NCBI GenBank assembly: GCA_030737835.1
Contig: JAUJYN010000081.1
Location: 124,001-188,000, forward strand
Source of the DNA: Acorus gramineus
Taxonomy: Eukaryota; Streptophyta; Magnoliopsida; Acorales; Acoraceae
Length of the DNA: 64,000 nt
Direction: 5' to 3'
Position 1 is the stretch's first letter. Each line of letters begins with the position of its first letter. Shown in pieces: positions 27,089 to 35,400 of the stretch. The notes below the pieces were generated by a model. The model had not been told where the DNA came from. It saw nothing but the letters and a program-made list of their open reading frames with translations, and did not search any database. The position numbers and the translations under genes are program-made.

Positions 27089-27091
<3 letters not shown>
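26036..27091 (-). repeat. right terminal inverted repeat of the MULE, with first exon
   Basis: Inverse copy of 19495-20550. Read on the minus strand it carries the same CT-rich leader, the same GC-rich block and the same donor CATCCATT|GTAAGTAT (exon end 26625), here positioned to splice to the GRF-finger gene at 25773. Small differences from the left TIR include single-base changes and poly-A/poly-C lengths. Confidence 0.8.
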
Positions 27092-27129
<38 letters not shown>

Positions 27130-27270
27130 TGTGTGTGTGTACATATGTATGTATGTATATGTACATATACATATATATGTATGTATATATACATACATTT
27201 ATATATATATATATATGTACATATATTCATATATATATTAGTTTAGTATATATATATATATGTATATATG
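27092..27270. repeat. TA/TG-rich microsatellite
   Basis: Alternating (TA)n with interspersed TGTG, ATGTAC and TACATA. It flanks the MULE at right and the first eIF3e copy at left. Its open frames (Ile-Tyr repeats) are not genes. Confidence 0.9.
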
Positions 27271-28010
27271 TATCCAAAAACCCCCAAAAAACAGAGAGAG
27301 AGAGAGGCGCAGACCTTGGGGTATATCTTGGGTTTGGTAGAGGAGCTTGTAAGTTTCCATGGCCATGCTGACCATTTTTTTCTTCCTGAGATGATTGATC
27401 TTTGTATTGAGAATCTTTTCTGTCTTGTGGAGCTTGGGATGCCAAAAGAAATTGAAGATTGGGACCAAAAGATTCTCAATGCGAAGATCAATCATCTTGG
27501 CGCAATGAGCTCTGTCAGGTCGTGATCCATCTCCGTCACAGAGAAACCCTAAAACAGGTTCTCCAAGAGAAGACAAGGGTTTATGTGTACATGAAAATGA
27601 ACGTTTTGCGCACCCCCCCCCCCCCCATTATTAGGGTTTCAAGTACCAAACAAGTGATAAAATGTTGTAAGCAAGGTTTATCAACTAACATTTGATAAAA
27701 GAGTTCAGTTTAAGATGGCTTAATGTGAATTTGCATACAATATTTTTTCAACAGTAAGAGCTAAGTATGCTATAAAAAAGCAAAAACACTCAACTATGTT
27801 GCATTGCCTCCGGTGATGCGGAATAACTTCCCTCACCAACATCGCCAGACAGCAGAGGTGTGACAACAGGAAGCCAATGATACAAACAACAATTAGGGGC
27901 TTCGAGTTTGCCCCCAAAAGCAAAGCCATATGAGATGCAAGTGCCGCGATCTCCACATAAAATATCGCGACGAAACGATCACTCTTCTATTAAAATTAAA
28001 ATATATAACA
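27271..28010 (-). pseudogene. eIF3e-like: eIF3e 5' region, copy A, left arm of palindrome
   Basis: Read on the minus strand: upstream sequence, then ATG at 27530 opening MDHDLTELIAP, as at the eIF3e N-terminus, and a TGA in that frame. In another frame comes VPIFNFFWHPKLHKTEKIL followed by [21 protein letters not shown], which ends at the splice-like CCCCAAG|GTCTGCG. A (CT)n tract and ttttttgggggtttttggata lead into the TA repeat. The loss of frame is shared with copies B and C and is caused by an inverted 31-nt insertion-like segment. Upstream (27929-27720) lies a conserved short frame beginning MALLLGAN. Confidence 0.8.
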
Positions 28011-28014
28011 TATG

Positions 28015-28079
<65 letters not shown>

Positions 28080-28087
28080 CTATGTAC

Positions 28088-28127
<40 letters not shown>

Positions 28128-28325
28128 ACACACATATGTACATATATATATATATATATATATACATCTATATATGTATCTATGTACATATACATATATG
28201 TATATATATATACATATACATATATATACACACATGTATATGTACATATATTTATATATATGTGTGTATATATATATGTATATACATATATATATACATA
28301 TATGTGTATATATATATATATTTTA
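28011..28325. repeat. TA/TG-rich spacer at the centre of the eIF3e palindrome
   Basis: (TA)n with regularly placed TATGTAC, CACATATG and TATCTATG words. It joins two inverted eIF3e segments and is itself partly self-complementary. Not coding. Confidence 0.9.
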
Positions 28326-29014
28326 GTTTTAATAAAAGAGTAATCGTTTCTTCGCGATATTGTCTATGGAGATTACGGTACTTGCATCTCAGATGGCTTT
28401 GCTTTTGGGGGCAAACTACTCGAAGCCCCTGATTGTTGTTTGTACCATTGGCTTCCTGTTGTCACTCCTCTGCTGTCTGGCGATGTTGGCGAGGGGAGTT
28501 ATGCCGCATCACAGGAGGCAATGCAACATAGTTGAGTGTTTTTGCTTTATTATAGCATATTTAGCCCTTACTGTTGAAAAAGTATTGTATTCACTTCACA
28601 TTAAGCCATCTTAAACTGGTCACTTTTGTAAATGTTAGTTGATAAACCTTGCTTACAACATTTTATCACTTGTTTGGTACTTGAAACCCTAATAATTGGG
28701 GGAGGGGGGGGGGTGCGCAAAACGTTCATTTTCATGTACACATAAACCCTCGTCTTCTCTTGGAGAACCTGTTTTAGGGTTTCTTTGTGGCGGAGATGGA
28801 TCACGACCTTACGGAGCTCATCGCGCCAAGATGATTGATCTTCGCATTGAGAATCTTTTTGTCCCAATCTTCGATTTCTTTTGGCATCCCAAGCTCCACA
28901 AGACAGAAAAGATTCTCAATGCGAAGATCAATCATCTCAGGAAGACAAAAATGGTTAGCATGGCCATGGAAACTTACAAGCTCCTCTACCAAACCAAGGA
29001 TATACCCCAAGGTC

Positions 29015-29068
<54 letters not shown>

Positions 29069-30015
29069 TTTGGGGGATTTTGGAGTTTCTGATGGGACTT
29101 AGGATTTATGTAGAAATGTTGGAGTGGCAGTCTGAGGTGAAGACGCAGTTGAAGACCCTCGAGTAGTCGGCGGCGCTGCTGATAAAATTCATTGACACCC
29201 TGTCCGAGGAGGAGCACCCGTCGGACAAGCAGTACAATCAGCAGATGCTCGACGATCAGCATCAAGTGATGCTCTTGATTCCTTATTCACATTCCAGACA
29301 AGTTTTGTTGTAGTGCTATCATTAGATGATGTTATGATATAACAATGCTTTAAATTCTGCGCTATTTTTTAAAAACTTATGTCATGTTAAATGGACAATT
29401 CGATTCCAATGATGAATTTTTTTCTTCTATACATTGGGGCTGAACAGATCGAAGCATTGTATCAGTATGTCAATTTCTAATTTGAATTTGAAAACTATGA
29501 TGCTGCTGTTAAATATTTAGGGCATTACCAAGCATTGTGCACTAACAACAAGAAAAGCCTACGTGCCTTATGGAGAAAACTTGCAGCTCAGATACTGCGT
29601 TGTGATTGGGGTGCAGCTCATGATGATCTTAAGAGTCTGAATGAGATAATTGAATCCCAGGTTATATTTCATCCCTTTTGTACATATGGTGAAAAATGGA
29701 TTTTTTGGTGTCTCCTAAATTTTGCATTATCTGCATGCAGAATTTCTCTTCTCAGAATAGAGTATGGCTGATGCACTACAGCCTTTTCATCCGTTTCAGC
29801 CATGAAGATAGTAGAGAGGACATCGTTAATATTTACTTTCAGGACAGGTTTGTTATCTCAACATGGTCACTTTTCCTTTCTCTTAGGTCTTATCTTTGAC
29901 TTCTTTTATTTTCTTCACGTTATATAATAAATGGAGAGGTTGTTAACTCACACATATATTATATCTACGACCATCATTTTTCTAAAGCAGATTTTCTGTA
30001 ACACATTTGCCTTGT
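28326..30015 (+). pseudogene. eIF3e-like: eIF3e, copy B, exons 1 to about 5
   Basis: The longest copy. ATG at 28796 opens MDHDLTELIAP, then the frame is lost as in copies A and C; the continuation VPIFDFFWHPKL...[17 protein letters not shown] ends at GTCTGCG near 29012. A (CT)n tract follows. About 29080-29275 encodes eIF3e-like residues with a stop (TAG) near 29164. The next block begins QIEALYQYVNF, then a TAA, then FEFENYDAAVKYLGHYQALCTNNKK, ending ESQ|GT near 29660. The exon encoding NRVWLMHYSLFI starts near 29741. From about 29497 to 30015 it is nearly identical to 14680-15200. A (TA)n tract ends it, so the C-terminal half is missing. Confidence 0.85.
28366..28614 (+). other. short conserved frame upstream of eIF3e copies, possible small membrane protein
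   Basis: The frame has ATGs at 28366 and 28393 and ends LHIKPS-stop. It is rich in hydrophobic residues: [30 protein letters not shown] and FCFIIAYLALTVEKVL suggest two or three membrane segments. The inverted copy at 27929-27720 keeps the frame with several substitutions; the copy near 34130 has lost it by a deletion. No family is recognised. It may be only the eIF3e promoter/leader region that happens to be open. Confidence 0.3.
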
Positions 30016-30155
30016 CTTTTTGTATATATATATGTATATATATGTATAAACATATATATATACATATATATTATATATATGTATATATATATTTATGTAT
30101 ATGTACATATATATAATTATATTTATGTATATGTACATATATATATATATATTTA

Positions 30156-30221
<66 letters not shown>

Positions 30222-30280
30222 TGTATATGTACACACATATATATAGAGGTATATATATTTATACATGTGTTATATATTTT
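30016..30280. repeat. TA/TG-rich microsatellite with (TATG)n
   Basis: (TA)n with a clean run of ATGT repeats (about 30192-30224). It separates eIF3e copy B from an inverted eIF3e block, and is followed by agttttaatagaagagtaat, a sequence also found beside the other TA tracts. Confidence 0.9.
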
Positions 30281-33069
30281 AGTTTTAATAGAAGAGTAAT
30301 CGTTTCTTCGCGACATTTTATGTGGAGATAACCTTTAAATGAATAAACTGAAAGAAAAGGCAAATGTGTTACAGAAAATCTGCTTTAGAAAAATGATGGT
30401 CTTAGATATAATATATGTGTGAGTTAGCAACCTGTGCATTTATTATATAACGTGAAGAAAATAAAAGAAGTTAAAGATAAGACCTAAGAGAAAGGAAAAT
30501 TGACCATGTTGAGTGTTATATATGTGTCACTTTTTGGCCTATTGGCAACCATTGGAGCATTTTTGGCAGTTTTAAAATTTTCAGGGTTTTTCGATCGGAA
30601 CCGCATAATTTTGGACTGTTAGCTATCGTCTGAGCTAGAGGACTCCGATTGAAAATCTAACTGCATATTATGTGTCCTGGTGCCATTTTAAGCCACTCAT
30701 GAAAATTTCATCGAATTCCGGCATCGTTTGCAAAAATTTCACAGTTCCGGGGCGTATCCGGGTTTTTAAGTCGCACTCTATATAAAAGGAATCAAAAATA
30801 TCTTTTCACTATTCATCGTCTTCCCGACTTGCTCTCTCTCTCTCCCCTTCTCCGTTTTTCTTCCGTTTGAGCCCCTTACACCCCTCAAAACCAAAAACCC
30901 AAAGCACGGGAAGTGTAGATCGGGTCCCGATCTACGCTCCGGTGTCTTCAAATCCGAATTCCGACGATCCTAGCCTCCCCGACCTCCCCTTTTCGTCCTC
31001 TGATTTGGCCCATTCCGAGGGATAAGCTAGATCGGGGAGTGAGAAGGCTTTTGGGAAGGATTTCGGCGTGTGGAGATCCACCGGACGCCTCCTCCTCCCC
31101 TCGGTAAGCCTCCTTTCCCTCTTTTTTCTTGTCTAGATGATTGCTAGGGGGGGTTTTGTGTTTGGGAGGTGGTCGGTGGCAGTGGGGGTCGTCGGAGGGT
31201 GGTCGGAGGCGGTTGGAGGTGGTCGGCGGCAGTGGGAAGGGTGGTTGGAGGTGCTCGGCAGGAGGAGCACTGTCCCGGGCAGCAGGGAGCAGCGGCAGCG
31301 GCCAGGCAGCGCGCAGGCCGGGCGCGCGCGGGCATGCGCGCGTGCGTGCGCGGGTGTGCGTGCGCGCGGCGTGTGCGTGGGTGTGCGCGGGTCTGGTGCG
31401 TGGGGCTGGTCGTGCTGGGCGCGCTGGATGGCCTGGCAGCGCTGATTCGTGGGCTGGGGGCCTCAGGCAGCACAGGCAACGAGCACAGGAGCCGGCTGGG
31501 CGTGCGCGCGTGCGTACGCGCGAGCGTGCGCTCGGGGGAGCTGGTCGCGGCGGTGCGAGGCGTGCGAGCTGCTCGGGTGGTGCTGTGCGCGGGTCTGTTC
31601 GTGCAGCTGTGCGCGAGGGGCTGATGGCGAGCTGGTCTGGGCGCTGGTCTGGACGCGCGAGGTGATGGCCGAGGTGCTGGGCGGAGCGCGCAGGTGCTGG
31701 CCGAGGTGCTGGGCGGAGCGCGCGGGGGGGGCAGGAAGGTGTGCGCGAGGCGTGCGCGGGGCGCGGCAAGGCAGGGGTGGTGTGCGCAGGCGCGAGGTGG
31801 TGTGCGCGGGCGCGAGGTGGTGTGCGCGGGGGCGAGGCGCCGCGCGCGGGGGCGTGCGGGGTGCTCGCGGGCCAGCGCACGGCGTGCGGGGCGCGTGCGG
31901 GCTGCCGCGGCTGGGCGCGGTGGACGCGCGCTGCCCCGGGCGGTGCGCGGAGTGCGCGGGCTGAGGCGCGGCGGCGCGTCCGGGCGGTCGGGTGGCCGTG
32001 CGGGTGGTGGCCGGCCATGCGGGTGGTTGCCGGGGGATGTTGGGAGTTGATTTGGGATCTTTGGGTGTCTATTTGTGTGTGTTATGTATTTTTGGGGTCA
32101 TTGTGGATTTATTCTAACCAGTTAATACCTTGTCTTGCAGATCTCGACGGACGGTCGCCCGTCGACCCGATTCCCGGTGAGTGGGACAACCCAACCCAGC
32201 GTGGGAGGCGCTACATGCTTTGGGCGTGTACCGTCCTCCCCTGGGGCTTATAGTTAGTATTAACTGCTTTGATGTAATCCATGTATGCATGATGTGTGTG
32301 TAGAATTGCATGCCACCCTAGATTGTGTGATAGGGACTTGCACCCTTAGGATTGTGCATGAGCCGTGCATCCTGCCACCTCGCTATCATGCTAGGAAAGC
32401 CCGACCTCTACATGCGTCCTATAGTTTGATTTGTTTACTCAAATGCTAGCATAAATGAGGATTGCATGTTTTAGTCAATATTATAGGGAGGGGCCTTGCG
32501 AGGTCAACATTGAGACCCGGGTCAGGGTACTCCGTGTTCCTTGTGTGGTTGTCGGGACGTCCTGTATCGGGACCTCACGTTGCCCTCCCCAGGATACTTT
32601 CCCAATAATATTGCACCCCTGTGTTATGATTAATAAATGCATGTTCCCCGCATCCTGGTTATGCGCGCTGGTGGAATTCTGAGGAATTCGAGACATTAGA
32701 GTCGTAGAGATGTGCTGTCAGCGGATCCGAGTGGATCATATGCGATGGATAGGCTGTTCTGTTCCCCTCGTCGGATCCGTGTAGAGACTACCTCGGCGTT
32801 AGACAGGTTGTCCCGTGCAGGGGCTCCCACTAGTAGGCGCCTCCTGACTTGGAAGGACTGCGCTGAACATGGGAGTGGCCAAACAACCGCGGAGTGAGGA
32901 GAGACTATCGGTGGACCAAGGGTAACCAACAGCCTAGTCAGTCCCAAGAGCCTAGGTCACCTGTTGAGAGGTGAGGGTGAGGGTATGGTGGGCCGGCGAT
33001 GCGACGACCCACAGGATTATGAATGGATGTTTATCAACCCGCTAAGTCCCAACATCCTAGGTCACCTGT

Positions 33070-33100
<31 letters not shown>

Positions 33101-33822
33101 ATGGAGTTCGGCGATGAACGAACCCCCAGATGGTGATATTATGCCACTTGTGGCTTATGAATTGATTAAATGTGGTTAATATGAACTGTATGCATGGGTT
33201 GTGCTATTCACTGAGCGTGTGGCTCACCCCTCGCATATTGTCTTTTCAGTGATCTCTGAGGGAGGAGCTTCCCGAGCGACCACACCGGCAGAGGGCAGCG
33301 CCGCGTCCCACGAGTTTTGAGGCCATCAGCACCCTTCTTTCTGTTGTATGTATATGTTCTGTGCTTGGGCACTTAGTTGGATTATATTTGGATTTTGTTG
33401 TGTATATTTATGACATGTTGGCTCTCACAGGACTTATGATTATGTATCGAGTCTGTAGTGTGTTTTGACTACAGACTCAGTCCTTTAGCTTCCGCACTCG
33501 GTGTATATATTATGTCAGCCCTGCTTTTATCTGTGTGTCATTTTAGTGATTGTTTGTGGTTTATTATTGATTTCCTGTCACTGATATCATATATACACTT
33601 GCCGCGTCCCGGGGACGGCCGCCCTGGGGCGTGACATTGAGATAACAAACCTGTCCTGAAAGTAAATATTAACGATGTCCTCTCTACTATCTTCATGGCT
33701 GAAACGGATGAAAAAGCTGTAGTGCATCAGCCATACTCTATTCTGAGAAGTGAAATTCTGCATGCAGATAATACAAAATTTAGGAGACATCAAAAAATCC
33801 ATTTTTCACCATATGTACATAC

Positions 33823-33825
<3 letters not shown>
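30281..33825 (-). pseudogene. eIF3e-like: inverted eIF3e exon block, split by solo LTR copy 2
   Basis: Positions 30331-30513 and 33637-33825 together correspond, in reverse complement, to the NRVWLMHYS exon and its following intron (compare 14880-15230 and 29690-29990). The two parts are separated by the solo LTR at 30514-33636. The left edge carries the same agttttaatagaagagtaatcg junction sequence found beside copies A, B and C. No coding function is expected. Confidence 0.8.
30514..33636 (+). mobile_element. solo LTR, family S, copy 2 (3123 bp)
   Basis: It begins TGTTATATATGTGTCAC and ends GGGGCGTGACA, flanked by the 5-bp duplication ttgag (30509-30513 and 33637-33641). A sense TATA box (CTATATAAAAGG, about 30778-30789) is followed by a CT-rich leader. 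The centre (about 31240-32030) is extremely GC-rich, and near the right end GAGGGT repeats occur (about 32965-33100). Collinear with 18523-15546 in reverse. No gag or pol is present; read as the recombination remnant of a family with very long LTRs. Confidence 0.85.
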
Positions 33826-33861
<36 letters not shown>

Positions 33862-34054
33862 GAGGTACTTATATATATAACATATGTACATATACATATA
33901 TGTACATATTTATGTACATATATGTATATGTACATATATACATATATGTATATAAAGGTATATATATATATATATGTACATATATACATATATGTATATA
34001 GAGGTATATGTATATATATATATATAGAGGTATATATACATATACAGATGTTAT
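33826..34054. repeat. TA/TG-rich microsatellite
   Basis: (TA)n with repeated tatatagaggtatat and atgtacatat words, between the inverted eIF3e block and copy C. Confidence 0.9.
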
Positions 34055-34797
34055 ATATTTTAGTTTTAATAGAAGAGTAATCGTTTCTTCGCGATATTTT
34101 ATGTGGAGATCGCGGCACTTGTATCTCATATGGCTTTGCTTTTGGGGGCAAACTCGAAGCCCCTGATTATATCATTGGCTTCCTGTTGTCACACCTCTGT
34201 TGTCTGGCGATGTTGGCGAGGGGAGTTATGCCCCATCACAAGAGGCAATGCAACATAATTGAGTGTTTTTGTTTTGTTATAGCATATTTAGCTCTTACTG
34301 TTGGAACAGTATTGTATGCAAATTCACATTGAGCCATCTTAAACTGAACACTTTTATCAAATGTTAGTTGATAAACCTTGCTTACAACATTTTATCACTT
34401 GTTTGGTTCTTGAAACCTTAAAAATTGGGGGGGGGGGGGGGGGGGGGTTGCGTAAAACATGCATTTTCATGTACACATAAACCCTTGTCTTCTCTTGGAG
34501 AACCTGTTTTAGGGTTTCTCTGTGGCGGAGATGGATCACGACCTTACAGAGCTCATCGCGCCAAGATGATTGATCTTCGCATTGAGAATCTTTTGGTCCC
34601 AATCTTCAATTTCTTTTAGCATCGCAAGCTCCACACGACAGAAAAGATTCTCAATGCAAAGATCAATCATCTCATGAAGAAAAAAATGGTCAGCATGGCC
34701 ATGGAAACTTACAAGCTCCTCTACCAAACCCAAGATATACCCCAAGGTCTGCGCCTCTCTCTCTCTCTCTCTCTCTGTTTTTTGGGGGTTTTTGGAT
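34055..34797 (+). pseudogene. eIF3e-like: eIF3e 5' region, copy C
   Basis: Direct copy of the 5' region. It has the conserved upstream segment (about 34100-34335, with a deletion that closes the membrane-like frame), a poly-G run (about 34427-34447), then ATG at 34532 opening MDHDLTELIAP with the shared loss of frame. VPIFNFF is followed by a TAG not seen in A or B. The stretch [20 protein letters not shown] ends at a splice-like GGTCTGCG. It shares with copy A the reading [10 protein letters not shown] and the terminal words tttttggatacatatata, so A and C are closer to each other than to B. Confidence 0.8.
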
Positions 34798-34820
34798 ACA
34801 TATATATATATATATATATA
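34798..34820. repeat. short (TA)n tract
   Basis: Pure TA repeat between eIF3e copy C and the GGGACGATGG transposon end. Confidence 0.9.
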
Positions 34821-35400
34821 GGGACGATGGGGTGCGGCCGTGCGCACGGTGCAGCCCATCGTGCGCCCCTAACATGGACCGTGCGATAGCTGGTCTTGCG
34901 ATCGCACGGTCCACGTTTTTTTTTAAAAAAAAAAACAAAACGAAAAAAAGTGGGTCGTAACTCGTGACCCTTCTCTCTCGCTGTCTCTCGTCTCTCTCTG
35001 TCGCTCTCTCGCTCACTCTCTCTCTCTCACTCTCTCACTCACACACACATATTTGGTCAAATCTGACCCTGGCGACTGCGACCCCATGGCGAGCTCCTCC
35101 ACGTCCATTTGCGACCCCGTCGACGACCCCTCGACGTTCCCCTTGCGACCCCCCATCGACGACCACCACGACGATCTCCCCTCTTTCAAAACAAAACTCG
35201 AGTCCCCCCTGCGTCACCGATCTCCCACCGTCCGCGACCGCTGACGTCCACCCACGACCACCGGATATCACCCCCGACCACCCACTCGCCGGGATCCATC
35301 GGAATCCTCGGCTTCGGCGCGTGGTCTGCTGCCCGATCGGTGCTCCGCCTCTTCCCCGGGTCGGAGATCCACGGCTGGGTTCATGATGATTAGGGTTTCT
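34821..35400. mobile_element. end of a second GGGAC-type transposon (possible MULE) with nested hairpins
   Basis: It starts GGGACGATGGGGTGCGG directly after (TA)n, as the MULE at 19495 does with GGGACGTG. The first 95 bases hold stems: CGATGGG with CCCATCG, and GGACCGTGCGAT (34876-34887) with ATCGCACGGTCC (34901-34912). A CT-rich leader (34968-35040) and a GC-rich open stretch (about 35053-35395) follow, resembling the promoter/leader layout of the other MULE TIR. No opposite end was found before 38100, so it is partial or its partner lies beyond later insertions. Confidence 0.5.

Larger units (their letters stand above)
19495..27091. mobile_element. MULE (Mutator-like DNA transposon), 7.6 kb, two genes
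   Basis: The ends start GGGACGTGATATCGTGAGCG and are mirrored exactly at 27091. The terminal inverted repeats are about 1.05 kb each (19495-20550 and 26036-27091). Both flanks are (TA)n, so the expected 9-bp target duplication would be tatatatat-like but cannot be delimited. Inside are a MULE-type transposase gene on the plus strand (20881-23210, broken) and a convergent GRF-zinc-finger gene on the minus strand (25773-25194, intact). Each gene appears to take its first exon from the adjacent TIR. The near-identity of the TIRs suggests fairly recent movement. Confidence 0.9.

Noticed and set aside
19495-27091. Reading the MULE as two solo elements in inverted orientation
   Set aside because: The matched 1.05-kb inverted ends, the enclosed transposase and the TA flanks on both sides fit a single element better.
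27908-28432. Ile-Tyr repeat proteins of 100-170 residues
   Set aside because: Translation of a TA/TG microsatellite; both strands give the same kind of product.
30948-32253. A 356-codon Arg/Pro/Ala-rich frame on the minus strand and overlapping plus-strand frames
   Set aside because: Same reason: GC-rich core of solo LTR copy 2, with unrelated composition in each frame.
27120-34060. Possible CRISPR-like or centromeric satellite arrays
   Set aside because: The repeats are simple TA/TG microsatellites without spacers or a fixed long period.
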